A stretch of 64,000 bases of DNA from Rhodohalobacter sp. SW132. Lineage in GTDB: Bacteria; Bacteroidota; Rhodothermia; Balneolales; Balneolaceae. The notes under the pieces are model-generated. The model saw only the letters and a program-made list of their open reading frames with translations. It had not been told where the DNA came from and ran no database searches. The position numbers were made by a program, and so were the translations under genes. Shown here one piece after another: positions 46,353-55,651 of the stretch. Positions within the stretch are counted from its first letter, which is position 1; each line of letters opens with the position of its first letter. Where the stretch lies: the NCBI RefSeq assembly GCF_003390325.1, contig NZ_QUOK01000003.1, positions 124,001-188,000 of the forward strand, in the 5' to 3' direction.

Positions 46353-47080
46353 AGACATGGTATTTCTGTTCCATCATCCGCGTTCTTGGTGATAGAACAT
46401 CAACTACCTGCCAGCATATGCAGGGTTCCGAGTCTTGAGAAATACCATGTCTCCTCCACGCCCGGTTACTTGCCCCTCAGACATGGTATTTCTGTTCACT
46501 CATCCCTGTTCTTGGCGATAGAACATCAACAACCTGCCAGTATATGCAGGGTTCCAAGTCTTGAGAAATACCATGTCTCCTCCACGCCCGGTTCCTTGCC
46601 CCTCAGACATGGTATTTCTGTTCACTCATCCCTGTTCTTAGCGATAGAACATCAACTACCTTGCCAGCTCATGAAGGGTTCCGAGTCTTGAGAAATACCA
46701 TGTCTCCTCCACGCCCGGTTCCTTGCCCTCAGACATGGTATTTCTGTTCGATCATCCCTGTTCTTAGCGATAGAACATCAACTACCTGCCAGCTCATGAA
46801 GGATTCCGAGTCTTGAGAAATACCATGTCTCTTCCACACCCAAATCCTTGCCACCAGACATGGTATTTCTGTTCGACCATCCCCGATATTGGTAATAGAA
46901 CATCCACAACCACTCAGCTCATGTAAGGTTCCGAGCCTTGAGAAATACCATGTCTCTTCCACGCCCGGTTCCTTGCCACCAGACATGGTATTTCTGTTCA
47001 ATCATCCCCGTTCTTGGTAAAAGAATATCAACAACCTGCCAGCCTGTGCAAGATTCCGAATCACGAGAAATACCATGTCT
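46353..47080. repeat. RAYT-associated palindromic array, left part (6 units)
   Basis: Six units of about 100 bp, each opened by AGACATGGTATTTCTG and closed by GAGAAATACCATGTCT, are joined by 26-28 bp linkers (CTCCTCCACGCCCGGTTCCT, then TGCC...). Left ends fall at 46353, 46479, 46605, 46731, 46856 and 46981, and right ends at 46437, 46563, 46690, 46815, 46940 and 47065, a period of 125-126 bp. Each core also contains an inner stem CCTGC...GCAGG or a variant, and shared blocks such as GTTCTTGGCGATAGAACATC. The right part of the array continues after the transposase gene. Confidence 0.93.
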
Positions 47081-47127
47081 CCTTCACGCCCGGTTACTTG
47101 TTTAGAATTTTTTACTATATTTTTCGA

Positions 47128-47706
47128 ATGAGTCTACTCTACAACTTCCCATTTGAAGCAAATGAGATCTACCATGTTTACAACAAAGCCGTAGGAAAGG
47201 AAAAACTCTTTTACGGTGAAGACAACTATAGATTTTTTCTTCAAAAATTTAGTCAATATTTATCTGACTCTGCTCACGTCTACACATACTGCTTGATACC
47301 CAATCATTTCCACTTTTTGATTCGGGTTGCTCCAACCTCGTCGCCAAATTTAATTTCAGAAAAATTCAGAAGATTTCTGATTTCCTATTCAAAATCCATA
47401 AATAAACAGCAAGAAAGAAGTGGTTCACTTTTCAATAAACACTTAAAGCGGGTGAAGATTGACCATATGGAGCAGTTAATTTGGATCGTTTATTATATTC
47501 ATAGAAATCCATTGCACCACGGAATCACAAAAGATTTTAAAACATATAAATGGAGCTCTTTCAAAGCATTAGTATCTAACAAATACACTGAACTCAAAAG
47601 ACAGGAACTCTACGAGTGGTTTGATGGGAAAAAGCATTTCTTACAATTTCATGAGGAAAATCAAGTGCTTGATTTGGAGCGTTTCAGTCATCTATTCCTT
47701 GAATAA
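47128..47706 (+). CDS. REP-associated tyrosine transposase (RAYT, Y1/HUH family)
   Basis: A 192-residue single-strand DNA nuclease/transposase of the IS200/Y1 type. The HUH metal motif is IPNHFHFLIRV (His60 and His62), and the likely nucleophilic Tyr is 122 or 123 in IVYYIHRNPLHHG; KWSSFKAL near residue 141 is the family's tail motif. The frame is open from 47014, but the ATG at 47128 gives the family N-terminus (NFPFEANEIYHVYNKA) and upstream residues are translated repeat. The gene sits precisely inside a linker of the palindromic array. RAYTs cut and join REP hairpins and are thought to spread them. Its composition is more AT-rich than the flanking genes. It appears intact. Confidence 0.92.
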   Translation: MSLLYNFPFEANEIYHVYNKAVGKEKLFYGEDNYRFFLQKFSQYLSDSAHVYTYCLIPNHFHFLIRVAPTSSPNLISEKFRRFLISYSKSINKQQERSGSLFNKHLKRVKIDHMEQLIWIVYYIHRNPLHHGITKDFKTYKWSSFKALVSNKYTELKRQELYEWFDGKKHFLQFHEENQVLDLERFSHLFLE

Positions 47707-47717
47707 TATAAATCCCC

Positions 47718-48319
47718 AGACATGGTATTTCTGTTCGACCCTCCCCGTTCTTGGCGATAGAACATCAAGTACCTGCCAGCCTATGCAGGGTTCCGAGCCT
47801 TGAGAAATACCATGCCTCCTCCACGCCCGGTTCCTTGCCCTCAGACATGGTATTTCTGTTCGATCATCCACGTCTTGGCGATAGAATATCAACTAGCTTG
47901 CAAGCTCATGCAGGATTCCGAGCCTTGAGAAATACCATGTCTCCTCCACGCCCAATTCCTTGCCACCAGACATGGTATTTCTGTTCGATCATCCCCTTTC
48001 TTGGCAAAAAACATCAACAACCTACCAGCCTGTGCAGGGTTCCGAGCCACGAGAAATACCATGTCTCCTCCACGCCCGGTTACTTGCCCCTCAGACATGG
48101 TATTTCTGTTTGATCATCCCCGTTCTTGGCGATAGAATATCAACTACCTTGCAAGCTCATGCAGGATTCCGAGCCTTGAGAAATACCATGTCTCCTCCAC
48201 ACTCTATTCCTTGCCACTTAGACATGGTATTTCTGTTCGATCATCCCCGTTCTTGGTGATAGAACCAGAATAACTTCCCAGCTCATACCAGATACCAAGC
48301 CACGAGAAATACCATGTCT
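47718..48319. repeat. RAYT-associated palindromic array, right part (5 units)
   Basis: Five further units are in the same orientation and phase as the left part: left ends at 47718, 47843, 47968, 48093 and 48220, right ends at 47802, 47927, 48051, 48178 and 48304. One right end is mutated (ACCATGCCT at 47809-47817). The last unit ends 7 bp before the stop codon of the convergent HAD phosphatase gene. F6 to F7 measures 737 bp, that is one 125-bp period plus 612 bp of transposase segment. Confidence 0.93.
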
Positions 48320-48325
48320 TGTACA

Positions 48326-49072
48326 TCAACCCACACTACGGTTGTATTCAATCACCTCTTCATACGCTTCGAGGACTCCCTGTGTGGTTTCTCCAACCGT
48401 GACTTTGGCCACATCTTTGGCAACTTTTCGTGCATTGCTTGGCGCAAATGGCATTTTCACTTCTTTCAGCGCTACCGCATCACCGCCGGTATCCCCGATA
48501 TAGGCCATCTGGTCAAGTGAAATATTCAGATGTTCGCCAAGCAGCTGCAGCCCTCTGAGTTTGTTGTTACCGGGCATTAAGATGTTAATGGAGATCTCGG
48601 TTGTGTGAATCTCCAGACCTTCAAAGTTTTCAGGGATGTATTTTAGCGCACGTTCATGAATTTTGTTAATCACAGATTCATCCGGACATACAATCCCGGC
48701 ATCCATCATTTTTGTGAATTCCAGAATCGCATTTGGATACTCCGGCAGAATTTCGTCGGTGAGCCACGCTTTTACAGCGTAAATCGGATCGAGGGATTCG
48801 CCCGTTTCATCGAGGGCTGTCTGGATGCGGTTTCCCTCCCAGTGGTAAAGTCCCGCGCTTTCAAACACAAACGGATAGCGAATATCAAGCCACTGCCCTA
48901 CAGCCTCGGCATATGGGAATGGCCGACCGGTGCAGATGGTGAGCGGCGGAATTTCTGAATCCTCCGCACTTTTCTGGTTTAGCTCACGCAGCCTGTTGAT
49001 CGATTCCCAGTGCGGTGTTTTGAAAGGGTGAGAAATACATCCGTCAAGATCGGTTACAAATAGTTTAATCAT
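48326..49072 (-). CDS. HAD-superfamily phosphatase, Cof/SPP type
   Basis: A 248-residue cytoplasmic hydrolase. Motif I DLDGCISHPF holds the nucleophile Asp9 and acid Asp11 (written DxDG), motif II is ICTGRPF, the Lys is in the NNKLRGLQLL region and motif III is YIGDTGGDAVAL. The C2B cap (about 85-170) places it with sugar-phosphate or Cof-type phosphatases; sucrose- or mannosyl-phosphate phosphatase is possible. The gene lies directly next to the palindromic array and is probably cotranscribed after the VWA gene (5 bp apart). Confidence 0.85.
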   Translation of the reverse strand: MIKLFVTDLDGCISHPFKTPHWESINRLRELNQKSAEDSEIPPLTICTGRPFPYAEAVGQWLDIRYPFVFESAGLYHWEGNRIQTALDETGESLDPIYAVKAWLTDEILPEYPNAILEFTKMMDAGIVCPDESVINKIHERALKYIPENFEGLEIHTTEISINILMPGNNKLRGLQLLGEHLNISLDQMAYIGDTGGDAVALKEVKMPFAPSNARKVAKDVAKVTVGETTQGVLEAYEEVIEYNRSVG

Positions 49073-49077
49073 AAAAA

Positions 49078-50115
49078 TTATGCAAATGCAGGTTCTTTAT
49101 TTTTTTCTGATCTGATGGTAAAATCGGGGAAGAAAAGTGAAAGTGACAGAAATACCATTCCGATCAGAACCATCAGCTGATAGCGGTTCACGTAGTTGGC
49201 ATACTCCTGGGATGAAAACTGTCCGCGTTCGAGTTCGCTTAATCGAGAAAGGAACGGCTCGATGGTGTCACTGCCCCGTGAAATCTCATAATAGTTGCCC
49301 CCGCCCAGTGCGGCGATATTTCGCATCGATTCTGCGCCAAGCTGCGTGGTCACTTCCTGGCCCTGGCTGTCACGATGGTAACCGCGCAGGGTTCCATTGT
49401 CGTAAATCGGAATTCTGCCGCCCTGTTCCGTGCCGATACCCACAGTAAAAATGGTTACCCCCATCTGGTTCAGCCGCTCTACGGCTGAACGGTAATCGGG
49501 GCCGTGACTTTCTCCATCAGCAATAAACAGCAGAACATCAGCAGCATCACTGTTCTCTTCGATCGACTGAAAGGTTTCTTCAGCCTTTACCATCGCTGCA
49601 TGAAAATTGGTGGTGGAAGATGGCATTTGATCGGTTTGAGCGATATCGAGATAGAGACGAAGCGCGGAGTAGTCAAGCGTCATCGGGCTTTGTACAAAAG
49701 CTTCGCCGGTAAAAACGAGCAGTCCTACCCTGTCACCCTCCAGCCGGTCGACCAGTCTGTTGATCTCAAACTTCGCTTTTTCGAGCCGACTTGGAGAGAT
49801 ATCCTCCGCATTCATACTTCGGGAAAGATCGAGTGCGATAAGCATATTCACGCCCGAGCGCTCCACTTCGCGAATTTCGGTGCCGATTTTCGGACCGGCA
49901 AGCGCCACGATGAAAAAAAACATCGCGATCAGAAAACTGAAAAACCGGACTCTCTCTCCGGTGCGCCAAAAATTCAGCCGGAGCAATGATAGAAGCCGGT
50001 CATCAAAAAGTTCCTGGCGTTTTTTGTTGCGAACCACCCGAACCCACCAGAAAACTCCCCAGAAAAGCGGGATCAGAAATAAAAGCCAGAGGTATGTGCT
50101 GTTGTCCCAGATCAT
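49078..50115 (-). CDS. BatB-like VWA-domain membrane protein
   Basis: A 345-residue protein with two N-terminal membrane helices (about 7-26 and 55-75), a von Willebrand A domain in the periplasm (about 88-300) and a final helix (about 315-333). The metal-ion site is intact: DLSRSMNAEDISPSRLE (DxSxS) with later Thr and Asp residues (PSSTTNF, FIADGESHG). It resembles BatA/BatB of the Bacteroides aerotolerance (bat) cluster, which usually lies with moxR and DUF58 genes; none is adjacent, so it stands alone here. Its start is 125 bp downstream of the MFS gene on the same strand. Confidence 0.85.
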   Translation of the reverse strand: MIWDNSTYLWLLFLIPLFWGVFWWVRVVRNKKRQELFDDRLLSLLRLNFWRTGERVRFFSFLIAMFFFIVALAGPKIGTEIREVERSGVNMLIALDLSRSMNAEDISPSRLEKAKFEINRLVDRLEGDRVGLLVFTGEAFVQSPMTLDYSALRLYLDIAQTDQMPSSTTNFHAAMVKAEETFQSIEENSDAADVLLFIADGESHGPDYRSAVERLNQMGVTIFTVGIGTEQGGRIPIYDNGTLRGYHRDSQGQEVTTQLGAESMRNIAALGGGNYYEISRGSDTIEPFLSRLSELERGQFSSQEYANYVNRYQLMVLIGMVFLSLSLFFPDFTIRSEKNKEPAFA

Positions 50116-50239
50116 ATTGTGTGTTTACTTGCTTACGTACTTGAAAAACGTGTGAAAGATAACCATTAAAACCGTTAACGCAGAAGAAACTTGAACGACC
50201 GGATTGATCCTTCATTGTGCCGGGCGGATGGTATATAGT

Positions 50240-51532
50240 TCAAAATTTCTTTTGCTGATATGCAGCCTGAACGGGTTCGGGATCTGTATCAGACTGGGAT
50301 GCTTCTTCTGCCGGCACAATTTTCATCAGCCAGAAAACCCCAACCATACTCAGCATAATGGAGAATAAGAATATCGTCTCACGAATGGTAAGCAGGTTGA
50401 ACTCCAGCAGAAGAGCCGCAATGGTGACCGATACCGACTGTGCAAGGGTAAACAGAAGCCATTCGGTGCTGAACACGCGTCCCCGGAATGTATCCGGTGC
50501 GCGTCTCTGAAGAAGAACGGTGCTCATCACCCAGTTTGAACCGGAGGCGGCGTGTGCAAGCATCACCAATATTGTAATCAGATACAGCGCCTCTGAAATG
50601 CTTACAAGCGTATACATCAAACCGCCAAAAACCATGCAGAAACCCATCGCTTTAATCCATGTGGACTCCTTGTTGAATATTCGCCGACCGATTACAGGAC
50701 CAATCCCGGTGCCCACTCCTCGCGCCGCATACAAGATTCCCAGGCCGACGCTGCCCATCAGCAGAATATCTTCCGCCACTAAAATCAACAAATAGACCAG
50801 CGCACCGATACAGCTTGTAAACATCCCCTTTGCCATCGTTGGACGCATAACTTCGGGGTGATCTATCAAAAACTGAAACCCTTCTTTGATGCCTGTGAGC
50901 GGATTCCTGGTTCGTTTTTTCTCCTTGTCGCTCATCACCTCCTGCGGGATTACGGCACGGTAAATAAACACGGCCGACAGCAGGTATGTGAAAAAATTGA
51001 TTACAAAAACGGCGTCCGTTCCCAGCCATGCGGTTGCAAATCCGCCGACGGCCATTCCGGATGTAAAAATAATGCTCCAGGATGCAGCAGAGAGAATATT
51101 GGCAATCACCAGCTCCTGCGGCGTGGTTACATTTGGGATGGATGAGGTTTTGGCCGGCTCAAAAATTGCTGAAAAAATCATCTGAACAGCCATCAGCAGG
51201 TAGGCCAGCCAGAGCAGTTCGTATGATACGATCAAAATAAATCCGAGCACCACAAAACCGCGAAAAATATCGCACCAGATCATGAGTTTGCGCCGGTTCA
51301 TCCGGTCGGTGATATATCCCGCAAAAGGAGAAAAAAGCGCCAGGCTCAGCGTTTTAATCACAATGATCAACCCGAGCAGAAGTTCCGAATCTGTATAGGA
51401 TTGGATCAGGGCGTAAATCGCCAGCAAGCCAAACCAATCCCCAAAATTTGATATAATCTGGGCAAGCCAAAGACGGCGGTAGTTCTTGTTGTTGCCAACA
51501 AGGTCGAAATATGGTTTGGGGGAAAATTTCAA
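50240..51532 (-). CDS. MFS transporter
   Basis: A 430-residue major-facilitator protein with about twelve membrane helices and a central charged loop (about 205-225, KEKKRTRNPLTGIKEG). The motif-A-like loop GYITDRMNRRKLMIWCD between helices 2 and 3 and the acidic/basic pair at the start of the second half fit the enterobactin-exporter (EntS/MFS_3) type, typically proton-driven exporters of drugs or small metabolites. The substrate is unknown. It is separated from dut by 48 bp on the same strand. Confidence 0.88.
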   Translation of the reverse strand: MKFSPKPYFDLVGNNKNYRRLWLAQIISNFGDWFGLLAIYALIQSYTDSELLLGLIIVIKTLSLALFSPFAGYITDRMNRRKLMIWCDIFRGFVVLGFILIVSYELLWLAYLLMAVQMIFSAIFEPAKTSSIPNVTTPQELVIANILSAASWSIIFTSGMAVGGFATAWLGTDAVFVINFFTYLLSAVFIYRAVIPQEVMSDKEKKRTRNPLTGIKEGFQFLIDHPEVMRPTMAKGMFTSCIGALVYLLILVAEDILLMGSVGLGILYAARGVGTGIGPVIGRRIFNKESTWIKAMGFCMVFGGLMYTLVSISEALYLITILVMLAHAASGSNWVMSTVLLQRRAPDTFRGRVFSTEWLLFTLAQSVSVTIAALLLEFNLLTIRETIFLFSIMLSMVGVFWLMKIVPAEEASQSDTDPEPVQAAYQQKKF

Positions 51533-51580
51533 AAGAGAGCGCTCAGGTGCGTTTTTTAATCACGGAATATTTCAGATTGA

Positions 51581-52042
51581 CTACTCCACACCTGTACTGC
51601 CAAAACCTCCATCGCCGCGTTCTGTCTCCTCAAGGGAGTCTACTTCGGTTACTACGGCCTGAATGACAGGTGCAATCACCATTTGTGCGATTCGGTCGCC
51701 GTGCCGGATTGTGAACGGTTCGCTGCCCAGGTTTACAGCCAGGAGTTTTACCTCTCCCCTGTAGTCGGCATCAATGGTTCCGGGCGTATTTAACATGGTG
51801 ATGCCGTGCCGGAATGCCATGCCGCTGCGCGGACGAATCTGCGCTTCGAAACCACGCGGGATCGACATTTTGAGGCCGGTGGGGATCAGCTGCCGCTCAC
51901 CCGGTTTTAGTTCTACGGGTTCAGCCAGTGCCGCCCGAAGGTCCATGCCGGCAGAGTCAGCCGATTCGTAGGATGGAAGCTGCAGATCGTTTGCATGTGG
52001 CAGTTTCTGAAATTTACATACCATCGTAGTGTGTTCGCTCAT
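51581..52042 (-). CDS. dut: dUTP diphosphatase
   Basis: This 153-residue trimeric enzyme hydrolyses dUTP to dUMP and keeps uracil out of DNA. All five motifs are visible: [41 protein letters not shown] and the Gly-rich tail [10 protein letters not shown] that closes over the substrate. The start at 52042 overlaps the DUF3108 gene by 29 bp; the internal ATG at 52022-52024 (MVCKFQKLP) is an equally good start and would overlap by 11 bp. Either way the two genes are translationally coupled. Confidence 0.95.
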   Translation of the reverse strand: MSEHTTMVCKFQKLPHANDLQLPSYESADSAGMDLRAALAEPVELKPGERQLIPTGLKMSIPRGFEAQIRPRSGMAFRHGITMLNTPGTIDADYRGEVKLLAVNLGSEPFTIRHGDRIAQMVIAPVIQAVVTEVDSLEETERGDGGFGSTGVE

Positions 52043-52850
52043 AGGATATTAGTCGTACTCTTACGTTTCCAAAAATAACTTTTACGTGTGCTTCAAGCGG
52101 CACTCTTAAATCATCGGTTAAATACCAGGCTTTGAATTCACCTGAAAATCCGAACGGGCCGTCCGCGTCTGTTGTACCTTCGCTAAAATAGGTTTCTACG
52201 TCATCATCGAAAGCGTCATAACTTCGCATCTCAATGTTTGAACTGCTTGATGCGGTCAGGTAGCTTTTTTCTCCTTCGATATACACCGGAAGTTCATACG
52301 GCTCCTCGATACCGGCAAACAGCCGGGAGTAAAGGAAAACCAAATCGCCGCCGCTGGCGGGTTCTTCGAGTTCGAGCGTGTCAGCAGGTTCGCCTTTTTC
52401 AAAAAAACGGACCTCCATCGCCTCCCGGTCAAATTTGATCTTTGCCGTTTCGTACTCCTCATCGTGGATATCATCACGCCAGAACAGATGGCTGTAAAAC
52501 CAATCCTGGTTATAGCTGAACAGCGTTTCGTAGTTCACGATGCGTGTTCCCACGAAAGGTACGCGGCGGTTGGATCGAATTCGTGTTCGCAGATGGTGAA
52601 CCGTTTCGCCCTGGTAGGTTGTATCGGGCAGAATCTCAACATCAACCCAGCCGAGTGTAAAAAAACCGTACCGCACTTCGAATTCAAACACTTCACGAAC
52701 GTCCATCAGCATCTGCTTAGTCGGCGGCTCATCCCTGTCGAACGTGAGGTTGTGATCCTGCGCCTGCAGATTCTGAATCAACGCTCCCGGGAGGAGAATC
52801 ATCAGCAAGAGGAAATATTTAAATAAATGATTCAAACGCATCTTCATCAT
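52014..52850 (-). CDS. DUF3108 family exported protein
   Basis: The ATG at 52848-52850 gives 278 residues with a signal peptide (ending LQAQ); the frame is open to 52886, and another ATG follows 3 bp and 9 bp inside. The body carries the DUF3108 pattern: [21 protein letters not shown], then [24 protein letters not shown] and the C-terminal [23 protein letters not shown]. Members are periplasmic beta proteins of unknown function, sometimes proposed to assist outer-membrane or lipid processes. Its start overlaps the ArsC-like gene and its stop overlaps dut, so the three genes form a tight unit. Confidence 0.85.
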   Translation of the reverse strand: MMKMRLNHLFKYFLLLMILLPGALIQNLQAQDHNLTFDRDEPPTKQMLMDVREVFEFEVRYGFFTLGWVDVEILPDTTYQGETVHHLRTRIRSNRRVPFVGTRIVNYETLFSYNQDWFYSHLFWRDDIHDEEYETAKIKFDREAMEVRFFEKGEPADTLELEEPASGGDLVFLYSRLFAGIEEPYELPVYIEGEKSYLTASSSSNIEMRSYDAFDDDVETYFSEGTTDADGPFGFSGEFKAWYLTDDLRVPLEAHVKVIFGNVRVRLISYERTHYDGM

Positions 52851-53163
52851 ATCCAACCAGCACAGCGCCGTCTCCTTCCTCTTCAATCACCGGCCGTTTA
52901 ATCATCATTTGGTTTTCCAGCAGTTTTTCAAACAGTTCCTCATCACTCAAATCCTGATCCTTCAGGCCAAGATTCCGCCAGGTCGTTCCACGGCGGTTGA
53001 TCAGCACGTCGAGACCTACTTTATGCACAAACTCATCCAGTTTATCAGCGGAAAGCGGCTCTTTTTTCAGATTTACAAACGTGTACTCAATATCACGCTC
53101 ATCCAGCCATTTCAGCGAGTCCCGAACTTTATTACAGTTTTTGATGCCATAAACCTTTAGCAT
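52819..53163 (-). CDS. ArsC/Spx-like thioredoxin-fold protein (YffB type)
   Basis: A 114-residue cytoplasmic protein of the arsenate reductase-like family. GIKNCNKVRDSLKWL carries the single reactive Cys9 or Cys10 region, followed by EYTFVNLKKEPLSADKLDEF and the conserved NRRGTTWRNL and MIKRPVI segments. YffB-type members probably use glutathione and do not necessarily reduce arsenate; no arsB or arsR gene is present. It leads the unit with DUF3108 and dut and is divergent from the lipoprotein gene at 53385. Confidence 0.85.
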   Translation of the reverse strand: MLKVYGIKNCNKVRDSLKWLDERDIEYTFVNLKKEPLSADKLDEFVHKVGLDVLINRRGTTWRNLGLKDQDLSDEELFEKLLENQMMIKRPVIEEEGDGAVLVGYDEDAFESFI

Positions 53164-53384
53164 AATCGATATATTCTGTTTACAGTTATTGATTGTTTTT
53201 CGGGGATTGATATACTCAACGACCGGTGACCCCGTTCTCTACACCGCCGCAAATTATGAACAACGTTAAAGATACAACGATTACGATCCATTTATTAACC
53301 AATATCGTTAAATCCTTTACCGCTTTTCCATTACGGAGTAAACCGTGTTTTTCTGATAATGATTCATCCCGATCCAGCGCGAAT

Positions 53385-53921
53385 TTGAAAAATCTCATTC
53401 CATTCACCTCGTTTCGATACGCTGCGGTTGCGGTTCTGCTGATCGCTATAATTAGCGCCTGCGGGCAGGATGATGATCAGCGGGATTTTGAACAAGAAGC
53501 GTTCTCCCTTCCGGATGGTATCACGCAGACAGACAATTCTGGTCAGATTGTGGAAGGAAATGAAGATCCCGACGACTGGCGTGTTGCCCCATTTTTCCAG
53601 GGGCTGGTCTATATTGATCCGCTGCCATTCCCAAATCCCGTTCAAGTGAGTGATGTGCTGAGAATTCACGTGGATCCGTTCCAGGAGGCTTTGAATGGCC
53701 TGATCATCCTGGTGATCAGTGAAAATGCGGCAAACAGGGAACCCCGCCAAATCTACAATCATGCACAGAGCCCTCTGCCCCCCGGCCCTACTGTGGTTGA
53801 CCTGAATCCCATTCAGTTTAGCTGGAACAATACGGCTCAAAATGCGCGCGGCCTGCACCGGCTGATTTTAGTTGATGGATCTGGAAACGTAATCAGTTAT
53901 GGCGACATCCTTGTAGAGTAG
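53385..53921 (+). CDS. Small lipoprotein, TTG start proposed
   Basis: The frame is open from 53226, but only the TTG at 53385 gives a compact lipoprotein signal (MKNLIPFTSFRYAAVAVLLI, lipobox IISAC, Cys26), 178 residues in all; the ATG at 53256 would leave a 43-residue leader. The mature protein is Asp- and Pro-rich at first, followed by a beta-sandwich-like part (VLRIHVDPFQEALNGLIILVI). No family is recognised. No ribosome site supports either start strongly. Confidence 0.65.
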   Translation: MKNLIPFTSFRYAAVAVLLIAIISACGQDDDQRDFEQEAFSLPDGITQTDNSGQIVEGNEDPDDWRVAPFFQGLVYIDPLPFPNPVQVSDVLRIHVDPFQEALNGLIILVISENAANREPRQIYNHAQSPLPPGPTVVDLNPIQFSWNNTAQNARGLHRLILVDGSGNVISYGDILVE

Positions 53922-54047
53922 AATTTTACCTCCAGGATTCTAAAATCAACTCACCAAATTTTACAGAAATTGATCGTAGAATTGTGAAAGTTAGGAACGA
54001 AGTCTCTGTTCCAGGTAATCACTCGTATAACCATCAATTTCTGCTCT

Positions 54048-55466
54048 ATGAAAACATCGATATCGCTCCTCTCCCTGCTCTTTATTATTCAATTCTCCCT
54101 GCTCCATGCCCAAACTACAACGAACGATCCGTTTCCTGACCCGCTGATTGCTGATGAGGATGTGATCCTCGTAGGGGCTGAAGAGTTTGCCGAACTGCCT
54201 GATTACGACGGCAATCCCGTCCGGATGATGCTGATGGTGGATGAGCCGGGAACCTCCCGGATGTTTGTGAATGACATGTACGGCCCGATTTACAGTGTGA
54301 GTTATGATGGAGAAGAAGTCTCGCTTTATGTTAATATCAACGATCCGGAGTGGGGAGTTGGAGTTGAGTACAGGGGACGCGAACGAGGATTTCAGAGCTT
54401 TGCATTTCATCCCGATTTTGGCAGGGAAGGGAGTGAAGGGTACGGCCGTTTTTATACATTTTCGGATGTGAGAGATAATGAAACAACACCTGATTTCATA
54501 CCTAATGGAGGTGACAACACCCATCACACGGTACTGCACGAATGGATTGCGGATGATCCTTCTGCGGATCGGTTTGATGGAGAGGCTCCCCGCGAACTAA
54601 TGCGGTTTGAGCAGCCGTTTGGCAATCACAACGCCGGACTGATCGCCTTTCACCCTTTCGCCGAAGCGGGCAGCAGTGAATACGGCCTGTTGTACATCGG
54701 CTCGGCTGACGGAGGGAGCGGCGGTGATCCGCTGAATCTGTCGCTGGATCTCACTTCGGCTTTCGGTAAAATGCTTCGGATTGATCCGCTTGGATCAAAC
54801 AGTGAAAACGGGCAATACGGTATTCCGGACGACAATCCCTGGGCAGGCGAAGAGTTCAGCGATGAGCTCGGTGAGATTTATGCGTACGGAATGCGCAACC
54901 CGCAGCGCTTCGGATGGGATCCGGATAATAATAATCTTTTTATGGCCGATATCGGGCAAAACATTGTCGAAAAAGTGAGCCTTGTACCTAAAGGCGGAAA
55001 TCTGGGATGGAATGAGTGGGAAGGGAGCTACCGGTTTGTCAGCCGATCCGAAGTCATTGTGGATGAGCCGCGAAGTGATCCGGATGTGGTATATCCTGTA
55101 GTGGAATATGGCAGGTATGATCCGCTGATGGCAAATCGCGTGGCCGTAACCGGAATTCACGTCTATCGTGACGGACCGGTCTCGCAACTGATGGATCTTG
55201 TTCTATTTGGTGATATGGTGAATGGCGAAATCTTTTACTTTGATGCGGATAACCTCCCCGAAGGCGGAACGGAAGGACTCCGGCGTGTACTGCTGCATGA
55301 TGAGAATGGAGACAGTAAAACCTACCTCGAGCTGATTCAGGATAAAAACCGAGAACAAAATCGTGAACCGGCATCCCGAACCGACCTTCGTTTCGGCACC
55401 GGCCCGGACAACATGGTGTTTCTGCTAAACAAACAAGATGGCACCATCCGGGTTTTAACTCCGTAG
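54048..55466 (+). CDS. PQQ-dependent sugar dehydrogenase-like protein
   Basis: A 472-residue secreted protein: signal peptide (about 1-22, LHAQ) and a six-bladed propeller of the glucose/sorbosone dehydrogenase family. Characteristic blocks are GFQSFAFHPDFG, GGDNTHHTVLHEW, GNHNAGLIAFHPF with the conserved His, GKMLRIDP, YAYGMRNPQRFGWD and GGNLGWNEWEG. Relatives oxidise aldoses with pyrroloquinoline quinone as cofactor in the periplasm. Whether this organism makes PQQ is not shown here. The gene stands alone, 126 bp after the lipoprotein gene, and two dispersed repeats follow it. Confidence 0.87.
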   Translation: MKTSISLLSLLFIIQFSLLHAQTTTNDPFPDPLIADEDVILVGAEEFAELPDYDGNPVRMMLMVDEPGTSRMFVNDMYGPIYSVSYDGEEVSLYVNINDPEWGVGVEYRGRERGFQSFAFHPDFGREGSEGYGRFYTFSDVRDNETTPDFIPNGGDNTHHTVLHEWIADDPSADRFDGEAPRELMRFEQPFGNHNAGLIAFHPFAEAGSSEYGLLYIGSADGGSGGDPLNLSLDLTSAFGKMLRIDPLGSNSENGQYGIPDDNPWAGEEFSDELGEIYAYGMRNPQRFGWDPDNNNLFMADIGQNIVEKVSLVPKGGNLGWNEWEGSYRFVSRSEVIVDEPRSDPDVVYPVVEYGRYDPLMANRVAVTGIHVYRDGPVSQLMDLVLFGDMVNGEIFYFDADNLPEGGTEGLRRVLLHDENGDSKTYLELIQDKNREQNREPASRTDLRFGTGPDNMVFLLNKQDGTIRVLTP

Positions 55467-55498
55467 TTAAGCCGGGATTTATATCTCGAGTATTTTTA

Positions 55499-55589
55499 CC
55501 ACGAAGGACCCGAAGACTCTAAGGTTCACGAAGTTTTTTTAATTCTTCCCTTCGTGTTTCTTCGGGACTTCGCGCCTTCGCGGTTCCCA
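55499..55589. repeat. CACGAAG-type palindromic repeat
   Basis: The unit opens ACCACGAAGGACCCGAAGAC, continues to TTCACGAAGT, and closes CCTTCGTGTTTC through CGCCTTCGCGGT. It is 33 bp beyond the sugar dehydrogenase stop and 63 bp before a second copy. Confidence 0.75.
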
Positions 55590-55651
55590 AACGAAGTTCA
55601 GTTGAGGCTTGCTAATAACCAATTTGGCTTTAAATAAATATCCAAAGGTTT

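Noticed and set aside
46386-48259. Several ORFs in the array (for example 46386-46691, 47751-48113, 47960-48259, and minus-strand 46729-47001)
   Set aside because: They are translations of the repeat units (recurring EKYHVSSTPG-like text) and have no independent start signals or family features.
46353-48319. CRISPR array
   Set aside because: Cores and linkers are near-identical between units, so there are no unique spacers, and the ends are inverted repeats; no cas gene is present.
53991-54539. 182-codon ORF opposite the sugar dehydrogenase
   Set aside because: A shadow of the clearly coding plus-strand gene.
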